A stretch of 64,000 bases of DNA, from positions 372,001 to 436,000 of the forward strand of contig NZ_JADFBY010000001.1 of the NCBI RefSeq assembly GCF_015223065.1. Reading direction: 5' to 3'. Position 1 is the stretch's first letter. Every line of letters begins with the position of its first letter. The notes below the pieces were generated by a model. The model had not been told where the DNA came from and ran no database searches. It saw nothing but the letters and a program-made list of their open reading frames with translations. Both the position numbers and the translations under genes were made by a program. The stretch comes from Mucilaginibacter sp. JRF. Lineage in GTDB: Bacteria; Bacteroidota; Bacteroidia; Sphingobacteriales; Sphingobacteriaceae. Shown here piece after piece: positions 44,227 through 53,329 of the stretch.

Positions 44227-46614
44227 TTGAAGGTTAATTTTACATTACTGTTTTTCTTATTAGGAAGTTTTTATGCGATAGGGTGCCCTATTCGCATACA
44301 CGTAACAGAGGCTGACGGTAAGCTGATACCGGGTGCATCGATCAGGTTTGATGGCAAACCAGCCGGCATCACCAATGATAGTGGCGTGCTTGAACTCTCC
44401 GCATCTGAAGGAAGCCATACGATCACAGTCAATCACGTTGGTTTTGAAAGTCTTGATCGATCGATCAATGTAGATTGCGAAGACAATAAAGTAACCGATG
44501 TAAAGCTGCAATTATCAGTAAGCAAGGATCTGACCTTGCAGGAAGTTTCAGTAACCTCATTGACCGATAAACAGGTTATTGACAGATCCCCTTTCTCTGT
44601 ACAAACAATTAATTTAAGTGGTTCATACGATAAAGGTGGTGATGTAAGCGAGTTTTTAAACCGTGCATCAGGTGTAAAATTACGTACTGATGGTGGTATA
44701 GGCGCACCGGTACAGATCAATCTTGGTGGCTTGCAGGGAAAAGCTGTACGGCTTTTTAGGGACGGTATCCCGATGGAGTTGTTCGGCCACGGTTTTGGCT
44801 TGGGTATGATACCCGTTAACATGCTGGATAGGGTAGAAGTATATAAAGGTGTAATGCCCTTATACCTGGCTGCTGATGCGCTTGGCGGTGGTGTAAACCT
44901 GGTTACCCGGCAGGATAATAAAAGCTATGGCGAAGTATCATACGAGGCAGGCTCATTTAACACGCATAGGGTTACGGCCAATGCCTTATGGTGCAGCCCA
45001 TCAAAAAAATGGTATATAGGTACAAATAGCTCTTTCAATTACTCTGATAACAATTATACCGTAAACGCGCCTTTTAATAACCCGCAAACCGGTAGCATCA
45101 CTTATCAGGATACCAAGCGCTTTCATGATGCTACACGTACCTATTACGCCGAGGGGTATGCTGGAGTGAAGAACAGGCCCTGGGCGGATGACCTGCGCCT
45201 TACCCTCATCAGCTCTAATTTTTATAAGGAGATACAGAATGATGCGCAAATGGATAAGGTGTACGGTCAGGCTTTTTCCAGGGAGCAAAACTTTACAAGC
45301 TTACTTACCTACAAAAAATCTTTTTTGAACGAGCGGCTTAAACTAAACGCGGTAAGTACTTACAGCTATTTCAAAACCAAATTTATTGATACGGCAACAG
45401 TTAGATATGGTTGGGATGGGCAAATCCAGTCGCGTAATGCCCGGCCGGGCGAGATCAATATGGGTAACAACCAAAATATTGATTACCGTTTCTTTTTCTC
45501 GAGGTTAAATCTGTCTTATCAACTAAGCGACAGGCATACGCTTGATTTGAGCGAGATGTACTACCGGCAAAACCGTAAAGGTACTGATCCGCTGGGGGCT
45601 GTTTCAGCTATCGAGAACATAGACGTGCTCACCGTGCCTGCCACTTATCGTAAAGATATTACGGCGTTAGGCCTTCGGTCGGAGTGGTTGGATAAAGAGT
45701 TAGAAAGCATTGTAGCCTTAAAATACTATCACTTTAATACCAACGGATATACCACCGATAAATCAGGAACCGGCTTTTTAACTTCGGGCAGTAAGCAAAA
45801 CGTTGGCTATCTGGGCGGTTTGCGCTGGAGCCATAATAATTACCTGGTTAAGCTATCGTATGAATACGCTACCCGTTTGCCCGACGAATATGAGGTATTT
45901 GGCGATGCGCGCCTGGTAAGAGAGAACCTTGCCCTGCAACCCGAACGCAGTCACAACATCAACCTTAACGGTGAGTATCGTATAGGTGAAAATGGCAGGA
46001 ATTTAACGCTTTCAGGCAGCTTGTTTTATCGTAAGGTTAAGGATGGCATTTTTTTACAACTGGATATACCGTTTAATCGCTACATCAACTACGAACAATC
46101 AGAAGTTAAGGGCATTGAGATGGAAGCTAATTATGTTCATCAAAAGCGCCTTAATGCAGGTTTTAACGTTACCTATCAGGATATAAGGCAAACAGATATT
46201 AAGGAGGCTATATTCAGGTATCTGGAGGGTGCACGTGTGCCCAATGTGCCATACTTTTTTGGCAATATATGGCTAAATACCTATTTCAACAACATCGCCA
46301 AAAAAGGCGACAGGCTTGAATTGAACTGGAACGCCAATTACGTACATCGTTTCTTTTTATACGCTATCCCTAAAAGCCAGGAACCGGGATTGTTTGAGCC
46401 GGTAAAAGATATACAAACCTCGCTCATCATACCACGCGACGGGCGATATGGTCAGTTCGCTAACAACACGGGCGTATACTACCGCTTTGCCAAACCTGCC
46501 GTTACAATGGGCGCTGAATGCCGCAATATTGGTAACGTAAGGCTGTACGATAATTTTAATGTACAGAAACCCGGCCGTGGCTATTACCTCAAATTAACTT
46601 ATCAATTTTTTTAA
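44227..46614 (+). CDS. TonB-dependent receptor (XusA-like, siderophore-type)
   Basis: The 795-aa outer-membrane receptor starts at TTG 44227. A stop codon lies two codons upstream and a clean signal sequence (KVNFTLLFFLLGSFYAIG) begins at this TTG, so no ATG fits. A CarboxypepD_reg-like domain (about 20-100) precedes the plug (about 120-230) with GGVNLVTRQ, and a 22-stranded barrel ends in YYLKLTYQFF. It lacks the STN domain and the SusC signature. The next gene is a DUF4374 lipoprotein and the divergent regulator is PchR-like. By analogy to Bacteroides XusA it likely imports ferric siderophores made by other microbes. Confidence 0.88.
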   Translation: MKVNFTLLFFLLGSFYAIGCPIRIHVTEADGKLIPGASIRFDGKPAGITNDSGVLELSASEGSHTITVNHVGFESLDRSINVDCEDNKVTDVKLQLSVSKDLTLQEVSVTSLTDKQVIDRSPFSVQTINLSGSYDKGGDVSEFLNRASGVKLRTDGGIGAPVQINLGGLQGKAVRLFRDGIPMELFGHGFGLGMIPVNMLDRVEVYKGVMPLYLAADALGGGVNLVTRQDNKSYGEVSYEAGSFNTHRVTANALWCSPSKKWYIGTNSSFNYSDNNYTVNAPFNNPQTGSITYQDTKRFHDATRTYYAEGYAGVKNRPWADDLRLTLISSNFYKEIQNDAQMDKVYGQAFSREQNFTSLLTYKKSFLNERLKLNAVSTYSYFKTKFIDTATVRYGWDGQIQSRNARPGEINMGNNQNIDYRFFFSRLNLSYQLSDRHTLDLSEMYYRQNRKGTDPLGAVSAIENIDVLTVPATYRKDITALGLRSEWLDKELESIVALKYYHFNTNGYTTDKSGTGFLTSGSKQNVGYLGGLRWSHNNYLVKLSYEYATRLPDEYEVFGDARLVRENLALQPERSHNINLNGEYRIGENGRNLTLSGSLFYRKVKDGIFLQLDIPFNRYINYEQSEVKGIEMEANYVHQKRLNAGFNVTYQDIRQTDIKEAIFRYLEGARVPNVPYFFGNIWLNTYFNNIAKKGDRLELNWNANYVHRFFLYAIPKSQEPGLFEPVKDIQTSLIIPRDGRYGQFANNTGVYYRFAKPAVTMGAECRNIGNVRLYDNFNVQKPGRGYYLKLTYQFF

Positions 46615-46642
46615 TCACTTAATATATAACAACAATTCTAAT

Positions 46643-47899
46643 ATGAAACGTAAACAGTTTTGTGCCATGATGATCGGCTTCTCGGCACTGGCATTTTTAG
46701 GTTCATGCAGTAAAAGCGACAGCACTGAACCAACCCCAACAACGCCTGATACGGATTTACCGGCAAACGAAACTTGGATCATTTACAATGCACAGGCCAA
46801 CTGGAGTGGCGGTATCTACGCTTTAAAAGATAATAAGGCCCGTGAGATCAACTTGGCAAATATTCCGTTTTTCCAGGTAACCAGTTCATTAGGCGGTCGT
46901 ACATTTGGCAAAAGCCTTTATAAAGTTAACAGCGCTACTAATGCGCAAGGTATCCTGAAACTGAACCTTAATGCTGACGGACGCGTGGCGGAAGATAAAT
47001 TCCTGGCTTCGCAATCAACGGCTTACATTACTAATTACCTGGTGGCCAGTTCAACAGAAGGTTATTATTGGGATGATGTTAGAGGTGGTTTGAAAATACA
47101 AACGTTTAACCCAACTACAATGGAGCGTACAGGCGAGATCGATTTTAGTTCATTATCTGAAGGTTTGCCAAATGAATCGGTAGGCCAGCTGATATTAGCT
47201 AAACGTGACGATAAACTGTACGTTGACCTTTTATTAGGCACTAAACTAACCGGCGACTGGCAGGTAACTCCGCAAAATAAAGAAGTAGCTATCGCGGTGT
47301 ATGATCTTACTCAGAAAAAGATACTTAACGTTACCAAATTTGCAGGTACTACCAACTTAGGCGTGTTTATTGATCACGTGCTTTGGAGCCTTGATGAGAA
47401 AACAAAGGACCTTTATTTTGTAGCTGTTGGCGATATGAAAAGACAACCATCAGACTATTCATCAAAAATACTGCGTATTAAAAGTGGCTCTACTGAGTTT
47501 GATCAGGATTTCTCTATCGACATTAAAAGCTATCAGTTCCCTGCTGAATTTAACCGTTTGTTTGTTTACGATAGCAAAATATACACCACTATTCCTTCGC
47601 GTGCGGTATCATACTACGGTGGTGCGCAACATGGTGTAAGATACCGTGACGATGTTTGGTACTGGAACGAGATTGATGCGACCACTAAAAAAGCAAAACG
47701 TTTGGCCATACCTGCGGATAGTTTTTACGGCACGCAAAATCCGTTTTTCCATAATGGTGAAATCTACTTCCTGTCAAATAATACCGGCGAAGCTTACTCA
47801 GGTGTAAATCAATACAACCCGGTTACCGGCGAAGTAAAAGAAACATTCCACCTGAAAGAGAGCGGCAGGTTGAATGGTTTTAATATCATTACCGAATAA
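46643..47899 (+). CDS. DUF4374 beta-propeller lipoprotein (XusB-like)
   Basis: The 418-aa lipoprotein has a lipobox FLGSC (about Cys22) followed by an acidic/Thr-Pro-rich spacer that may direct it to the surface. The rest is a DUF4374 domain with seven-bladed propeller features such as YNAQANWSGGIYAL, TNYLVASSTEGYYWDD and TGEAYSGVNQYNPVTG. In Bacteroides thetaiotaomicron a DUF4374-type surface lipoprotein, XusB, captures ferric enterobactin for its receptor XusA. Here it lies 28 bases after the receptor, forming the same pair. The PepSY membrane protein XusC is not found beside it. A terminator follows. Confidence 0.8.
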   Translation: MKRKQFCAMMIGFSALAFLGSCSKSDSTEPTPTTPDTDLPANETWIIYNAQANWSGGIYALKDNKAREINLANIPFFQVTSSLGGRTFGKSLYKVNSATNAQGILKLNLNADGRVAEDKFLASQSTAYITNYLVASSTEGYYWDDVRGGLKIQTFNPTTMERTGEIDFSSLSEGLPNESVGQLILAKRDDKLYVDLLLGTKLTGDWQVTPQNKEVAIAVYDLTQKKILNVTKFAGTTNLGVFIDHVLWSLDEKTKDLYFVAVGDMKRQPSDYSSKILRIKSGSTEFDQDFSIDIKSYQFPAEFNRLFVYDSKIYTTIPSRAVSYYGGAQHGVRYRDDVWYWNEIDATTKKAKRLAIPADSFYGTQNPFFHNGEIYFLSNNTGEAYSGVNQYNPVTGEVKETFHLKESGRLNGFNIITE

Positions 47900-47922
47900 T
47901 AAAACTATTCATTATTTTAACT

Positions 47923-47961
47923 AAAAGGGGTTATGCTACTATTGTAGTATAACCCCTTTTT
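47923..47961 (+). terminator. Terminator after the receptor-DUF4374 operon
   Basis: A 17-bp stem is formed by AAAAGGGGTTATGCTAC (47923-47939) and GTAGTATAACCCCTTTT (47944-47960), with one wobble pair and a 4-nt loop, ending in a T-tract. Confidence 0.92.
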
Positions 47962-48040
47962 ATGTATACGTATGTAATGCTGTAACCTCACAGTAACAAT
48001 TAATTAGTATTTATTTAATTATCAACCCATATTTAGTTGA

Positions 48041-48048
48041 TAGCTTTG
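48041..48048 (+). promoter_or_regulatory. Candidate -7 box for the first ECF sigma gene
   Basis: TAGCTTTG is a full match to TAnnTTTG and lies 31 bases before the GTG start at 48079. No strong -33 box is seen. Confidence 0.5.
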
Positions 48049-48078
48049 CTTGTCCTAAACATTAACCGATAATTAAAA

Positions 48079-48633
48079 GTGAAAGCCTTTGCTGAAAAGA
48101 AATTGATTATTATGCTCAAGCAGCATAATGTTCATGCTTTTAATGAGCTGTACTTACGTTATAGTAAGGATATGTATGCCATGGCTTATAAGCGTTTACG
48201 CAGCAAAGAGGATGTGCAGGACATATTACAGGAAGTATTTGTATCGCTATGGCACAACGCGGCAAGCATTGATGAGGAATTACCCCTCGGGCCATATCTT
48301 TTCAGAGCACTGAAAAATAAAATAGTCGATTTCTTTTATAAAAATAAGGATCGTGATATTATACCGGTTATTTTGTGCGATGATAAATTGGAAGCTAAGT
48401 TCAATACAGATAACGAGCGATTTTTAAATAAGGAACTGGAAACTTTGTTAAACAATGAAATTGAACGCTTGCCCGAGAAAATGCGCGAAGTTTTCATATT
48501 AAGCCGTCGTGAGTACCTTAGTAATGATAAAATAGCCGAGCGCCTGTCCATATCCTCACAAACGGTTAAAAACCAAATATCGCTCGCACTTAAAAAGCTT
48601 AAACTTGCTTTGGATGATTATAATGCTTCCTGA
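48079..48633 (+). CDS. ECF RNA polymerase sigma factor (FecI-like)
   Basis: The 184-aa sigma-70 family protein starts with GTG. Region 2 (about 18-90) has FNELYLRYSKDMYAMAYKRL and DVQDILQEVFVSLW. Region 4 (about 122-175) has LPEKMREVFILSRREYLS and KIAERLSISSQTVKNQ. It directs RNA polymerase to a small set of envelope genes and is normally held by the FecR protein encoded next. The downstream FecR has a membrane helix, and the STN-containing receptor at 49.8 kb is the likely signal source. The next gene is 105 bases away. Confidence 0.93.
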   Translation: MKAFAEKKLIIMLKQHNVHAFNELYLRYSKDMYAMAYKRLRSKEDVQDILQEVFVSLWHNAASIDEELPLGPYLFRALKNKIVDFFYKNKDRDIIPVILCDDKLEAKFNTDNERFLNKELETLLNNEIERLPEKMREVFILSRREYLSNDKIAERLSISSQTVKNQISLALKKLKLALDDYNAS

Positions 48634-48738
48634 GTATCCCGCCATTGTGTTAAGCTAATGTTTTCTGATTATTAAAGTTCTGTACTGTATGGTACTCTCA
48701 TCGTTTTTATCCGAATTGGTAGGTATAAAAGCGAAACA

Positions 48739-49716
48739 GTGAATTTATCAGAAGAACAGATACGGTACCTTATTGAAAAGCATGCAACAGATCAGCTTAC
48801 AAATGCTGAGCAAAATTTGCTTGATGAGTGGTACAATTCTTTTGACCAGGCTCCAATCCCTGATGAAGTTTTAGGTGGTTCACTTATTAGTGATTCTGAG
48901 TCAGATCATCTTCTCAAAAAAATACATACCAATATAAATGTCCCGGCACAGAAAAACGGGAATAGCTGGTGGTTGAGGATTGCCGCTTCCATATTGATAG
49001 CGGGATTAACTGCGATTTTAGGTTTTTACATCTACAAAACAACAACTCTTACCGGCAAGGCTTCGGTTACATTTACCACTGTAACTGTTGAACCAGGCCA
49101 AATGAAATCTGTTGCTCTTGCTGACGGCAGTAAGATATGGCTCAATTCAGGCTCGAAGCTAAAATATCCAACGGTTTTTAATGCCAGTGAGCGCGAAGTT
49201 GAACTATTAGAGGGGGAGGCCTTTTTTGATGTAAAACACGATGATAAAAAGCCCTTTATAGTTCACAGCAAGGGTTTGGTAACGCAAGTGTTAGGTACCT
49301 CATTTAATGTAAAGGCGTACAGCTATCAATCATCAATTCAAGTTTCAGTAGCTACGGGTAAGGTAGGCGTATTATATAATAAAAAGCTACTTGAGTTTTT
49401 AATCCCTGACCAGCAAATAAATTTCGATCTGAATAAACATAGCTCGACGAAAGTCAGCACCAAATCATCTGTTGCCAAGGCATGGATGAATGGTGAGATA
49501 ATGATGGATCAAATAAATTTTACCGGTTTGCAAGCAGTTTTGCAAAATACCTATGGCTATAAACTGCAAACTACAAATTCAAATACTGTTAAGCTGCATT
49601 TTACGGCCACGGTTAAACGAAATGACCGCATAACCGATGTAATGGATATGCTAAGCAATATTAACAACACTACCTATTCAATAAACAATAAAACCAAAAC
49701 GATAACTATGTACTGA
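48739..49716 (+). CDS. FecR family anti-sigma/sensor protein
   Basis: The 325-aa inner-membrane protein starts with GTG. The N-terminal cytoplasmic part (about 1-75) binds the sigma factor, one membrane helix follows (about 81-103, WWLRIAASILIAGL), and a FecR domain (about 115-215) contains LADGSKIWLNSGSKLKYP and GEAFFDVKHD. A DUF4974 domain closes the C-terminus (about 245-325). The receptor STN domain talks to FecR across the periplasm and the signal releases the sigma factor. It forms a switch with the preceding gene. A terminator-like hairpin stands between it and the receptor. Confidence 0.92.
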   Translation: MNLSEEQIRYLIEKHATDQLTNAEQNLLDEWYNSFDQAPIPDEVLGGSLISDSESDHLLKKIHTNINVPAQKNGNSWWLRIAASILIAGLTAILGFYIYKTTTLTGKASVTFTTVTVEPGQMKSVALADGSKIWLNSGSKLKYPTVFNASEREVELLEGEAFFDVKHDDKKPFIVHSKGLVTQVLGTSFNVKAYSYQSSIQVSVATGKVGVLYNKKLLEFLIPDQQINFDLNKHSSTKVSTKSSVAKAWMNGEIMMDQINFTGLQAVLQNTYGYKLQTTNSNTVKLHFTATVKRNDRITDVMDMLSNINNTTYSINNKTKTITMY

Positions 49717-49748
49717 TCTTAACTAAACATTATTACATATAAAAAAGA

Positions 49749-49778
49749 AAACGGAAACTGCGCTAACAGTTTCCGTTT
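49749..49778 (+). terminator. Terminator between FecR and the TonB receptor
   Basis: A perfect 12-bp stem AAACGGAAACTG (49749-49760) / CAGTTTCCGTTT (49767-49778) has a 6-nt loop. It separates the switch genes from the receptor operon, which should therefore have its own sigma-dependent promoter downstream of 49778. Confidence 0.8.
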
Positions 49779-49863
49779 AAATCAGCTTTTATTCCGTTTG
49801 GCAGTGGAGATGGAGCTGTTATGTTCAAGGCTATTCTATTCACCTAAAACCATAAGCAAATAT

Positions 49864-52800
49864 ATGATTATACCTTTCACGTGCATAAAGCAATTTATGA
49901 GAATTTCTACCTTATTCACAACCATTATTTTGAGTACTTGCAGTGTGTTGAACGCGGCTAATGTTAAAGCGCAAAGGCTCGAAAATGTAAAGCTTACCAT
50001 AAACTTCAACTCACATTTATTGGCTGATGGTATTGACCTGTTGCAAAAACGATCAGGGTTGAACTTTGCCTATAATAAAGATCTGCTGATGAATATCAGG
50101 GTGAAAAATTACAGCTTTAAAAATACTCCCTTAAACACCATACTGGATAAGTTGCTGCAAGGCACAGACTATTCATACCATGTGGTAAACCATAATATTA
50201 CTATTGGTTATGATGGCCGTAAGCACGATCAAAACGCGGCTCCGGGCAGAATATCGGGTAAAATAACAGATGCGAAAACGGGCGAGGTTTTACCCGGCGT
50301 TACAGTACTTGCCAGCAACAATGTAAGTATCTCGTCTGATCTGCAAGGTAACTATTCGTTGAGTTTACAACCGGGTACCTATAGCGTTGAGTTCAGGTAT
50401 ATGGGTTACCAAGCCAAAAAGATAACCGGAGTAGAAGTAAAAGAGAACGATGTGACATTGTTGAACATCGCGTTAAATGCCGCGAGCAATGAGTTGCAAA
50501 TGGTTACGGTTACCAGTTCTTTCAGGCGCGAATCGCAATCATCATTATATGCCTTGCAACGAAATAATACGGCAATTACCGATGGTATATCAGCCGATTT
50601 GATACGCCGAACACCCGACCGCAATGCCGGTGATGCTATTAAGCGAATTACCGGTGTAAGTATATTGGAGGGTAAGTATGTTGTTGTTAGAGGTTTGGCC
50701 GATAGATATAACTACACCATGCTTAATGGAGGTGTGTTACCAAGCACCGAGCCCGACAGAAGAACCTTCAGCCTCGACCTTATACCCGCACAAGCCATTG
50801 AAAGTGTTATTGTAACCAAAACAGCCACGGCTGATCTGCCCGGTGAATTTGCAGGTGGGGTAGTGCAGGTTAATACTAAGGATTTTCCTGATCAGGATTT
50901 TATATCAGTAGCCATGGGTTCAGGGGTGTATGCGGGGCAAACAGGTAAGCCGTTTTTTAAAGATCATAACGGGGGCAGCGACTGGTTAGGCCATGATGAT
51001 GGAGGTCGGGCGCTACCGCGTGAGCTTAACCGCAGCTATGCTGAATTCAATAAATTATACCCCGAAGAAAGATTCAGGATCAGTAATGCATTAAGTAAAG
51101 GCTGGGCGCCTGTAGGCGCTGGCAATGCGAGGCCAATTCAGCAATTGCAGTTAGGTTATGGTAAAACTTTCAATTTTACCGATTCAAAACTGGGCATAGT
51201 TGCGCTGGCTAATTACCGGCACGATGAAACCATTGATCAGGTAGAAAGGTATGACCTTGCCCGCTTGCGCCGGTTTAGCGGAACAGCAGCGCCGGGCGAT
51301 TCATTGGCCTACCTGCGTTCATTCCCTTATGAAAGAGGATATCGCTATCTGGTTAACGCGGGGGCTTTACTTAACGTAGCTTATCAGTTTGGTAAAAATA
51401 AGGTTTCAATAAAAAGCATGTTCAATCGTGATTTTGAAACCATCACCACACTCAGAACAGGCGAACGTACTCAGGGTAATGATTTTAGCGACATAGCGCC
51501 AACTATGGTCACTGACATGCATCCTACCCAAAAAACGTTATTGGGCACACAATTACAGGGCGAACATAAATTGGGGCTTACTGAACCGGTAACGCTTACC
51601 TGGAATATTGCTTACAACAAGGTAAAAAAGTACGAACCCAATCAAACTCGCTTAGGTTATGTCAATTTGTACCCAATTGATACAGCCCGTTATCGGGATC
51701 AAAATTATTTTGTGCCCGAGTTCGGTTCAATACAGTCATCCAGCAGGTTGTTTACCGACCTTAAGGAAGATGCCTATAATGTAAATTTCGCAGTCGCGAC
51801 ACCATTTAAGGTAAAAGATCAGCCTCAGTTATTTAAGGCGGGGGCCTTTACACAATTCAGAAAACGTGAGTACTTTACCCGTAATTTAGGTTATTTTGAT
51901 GCTGCCCGTGGTGTTAATACTGATAATGATCAGGGCTTCCCTTCGCCAACTCCTATAAACCTTAACCAACCGATAGATAAAATACTTAGTCCTGAAAATT
52001 TCAGACCCGGCGGCCTGGTAGTGGTTAACTATGAATTGCCGGCCAATGAGTATACCGGCGGCGCCAACCTGGCATCGGCATTTGCCAATATGGAAAGCAA
52101 TGTTTTGGATAACCTTAAACTGATATATGGCGCACGTATAGAATTTTATACCATGAGCCTGAGCACCAGCAAAGAGCTTTCAACCCGTTTGCCCGGTAGT
52201 GGTGGCAGTGGTGTTGATCAAAATCCGGTTGATTATATACGCTATAATACTGATGTATTGCCTTCAGCGAGTTTAATATATAGTCCGTTAAAAACGGTAA
52301 ACATACGGGGCGCTTATTCAAAAACACTTACCAGGCCTGAGTTTAGGGAGATAAGCCCTTATGAGTACTTTGATTTTGTTACCGGTTACATCACCCGTGG
52401 TAATCCTGACCTAAACAGGGGTACAATTCAAAACCTCGATTTCAGGGCTGAGTGGTTTCCAAGCGCGGGTGAAATATTTTCGGCATCGTTATTCCGTAAA
52501 CGGTTGAAAGATCCCGTTGAAACTACCACACAGGCAACCACCTCAACATCAGGCTTTATACGTACTTACACCAATATTGAAGGTGCCACAAACTGGGGCT
52601 TTGAGTTTGAGATGCGTAAAAACCTGTATTTCGGTACAGGGCCTGAATGGCTTAAAAATTTGGTGGTGTTTGGTAATTATTCGCGTATCCACTCCAAGAT
52701 CACGGGTAATGTGCAGGGGCTTGAAGATCGTCCTGATGTGGATCAGAAGTTAAAAGAGAGGCCATTAATGGGGCAATCGCCATACTTGCTCAACGCCGGT

Positions 52801-53154
52801 ATACTGGTAAACGCGCTAAAGAATACGTTTACTTTTTCGGCTGCATTTAACCGGTCGGGCCGCCGCATAGTGATAGTAGGTACTACCGCCGAAGACCGTT
52901 CAGACATCAGTACCTATCCGGATATTTATGAAAATCCACGCAATCAGCTCGATCTGCAAATCGGGCAAAAATTCATGAAACAGCAATTTGAGGTGAGGTT
53001 TAATGCCGCAAATGTATTGAACAGCCCATTTATTAATTACCAGGATTTTGACCTGAATGGCAAATATTCAGGGAATGTTTATGATGCTACCGTGTACTCG
53101 CGCAGATCATTCGCTAACTATACATTAACGCTCACCTATACATTTAAAAAGTAA
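49864..53154 (+). CDS. Large TonB-dependent receptor with STN signalling domain
   Basis: About 1096 aa from ATG 49864 (a shorter start at 49897 is possible). The signal sequence (RISTLFTTIILSTCSVLNA) is followed by an STN domain (about 55-120), a CarboxypepD_reg domain (about 130-215), a plug (about 225-345) with RTPDRNAGDAIKRITGVSI and VVRGLADRYN, and a large barrel ending in YTLTLTYTFKK. No SusD gene follows, and the plug is not of the SusC/RagA type. The STN domain and adjoining FecI/FecR genes make it a ligand-responsive transducer. Its partners downstream are two beta-helix-like lipoproteins, a barrel protein and an S41 peptidase. The transported ligand is unknown. Confidence 0.9.
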   Translation: MIIPFTCIKQFMRISTLFTTIILSTCSVLNAANVKAQRLENVKLTINFNSHLLADGIDLLQKRSGLNFAYNKDLLMNIRVKNYSFKNTPLNTILDKLLQGTDYSYHVVNHNITIGYDGRKHDQNAAPGRISGKITDAKTGEVLPGVTVLASNNVSISSDLQGNYSLSLQPGTYSVEFRYMGYQAKKITGVEVKENDVTLLNIALNAASNELQMVTVTSSFRRESQSSLYALQRNNTAITDGISADLIRRTPDRNAGDAIKRITGVSILEGKYVVVRGLADRYNYTMLNGGVLPSTEPDRRTFSLDLIPAQAIESVIVTKTATADLPGEFAGGVVQVNTKDFPDQDFISVAMGSGVYAGQTGKPFFKDHNGGSDWLGHDDGGRALPRELNRSYAEFNKLYPEERFRISNALSKGWAPVGAGNARPIQQLQLGYGKTFNFTDSKLGIVALANYRHDETIDQVERYDLARLRRFSGTAAPGDSLAYLRSFPYERGYRYLVNAGALLNVAYQFGKNKVSIKSMFNRDFETITTLRTGERTQGNDFSDIAPTMVTDMHPTQKTLLGTQLQGEHKLGLTEPVTLTWNIAYNKVKKYEPNQTRLGYVNLYPIDTARYRDQNYFVPEFGSIQSSSRLFTDLKEDAYNVNFAVATPFKVKDQPQLFKAGAFTQFRKREYFTRNLGYFDAARGVNTDNDQGFPSPTPINLNQPIDKILSPENFRPGGLVVVNYELPANEYTGGANLASAFANMESNVLDNLKLIYGARIEFYTMSLSTSKELSTRLPGSGGSGVDQNPVDYIRYNTDVLPSASLIYSPLKTVNIRGAYSKTLTRPEFREISPYEYFDFVTGYITRGNPDLNRGTIQNLDFRAEWFPSAGEIFSASLFRKRLKDPVETTTQATTSTSGFIRTYTNIEGATNWGFEFEMRKNLYFGTGPEWLKNLVVFGNYSRIHSKITGNVQGLEDRPDVDQKLKERPLMGQSPYLLNAGILVNALKNTFTFSAAFNRSGRRIVIVGTTAEDRSDISTYPDIYENPRNQLDLQIGQKFMKQQFEVRFNAANVLNSPFINYQDFDLNGKYSGNVYDATVYSRRSFANYTLTLTYTFKK

Positions 53155-53329
53155 ACACCAACGCACTAATAAATCCTATATAAATACAAACACCCTGAAA
53201 AGCGGAGGAGAAAAAAACGAAAGTAAAACATCATGAGCGTAACCCCAGCAAGGCCGGGGCCACTCAAAATGCAATTAAAAACTTGGCAGTTTAATAATTA
53301 ACACAATCTTAACAATTTTTCTACTCACC

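Noticed and set aside
53234..53302. 22-codon ORF between the TonB receptor and lipoprotein A
   Set aside because: Very short, Pro/Gly-rich product without coupling to either neighbour. The CCCC/GGGG hairpin inside it is weak.
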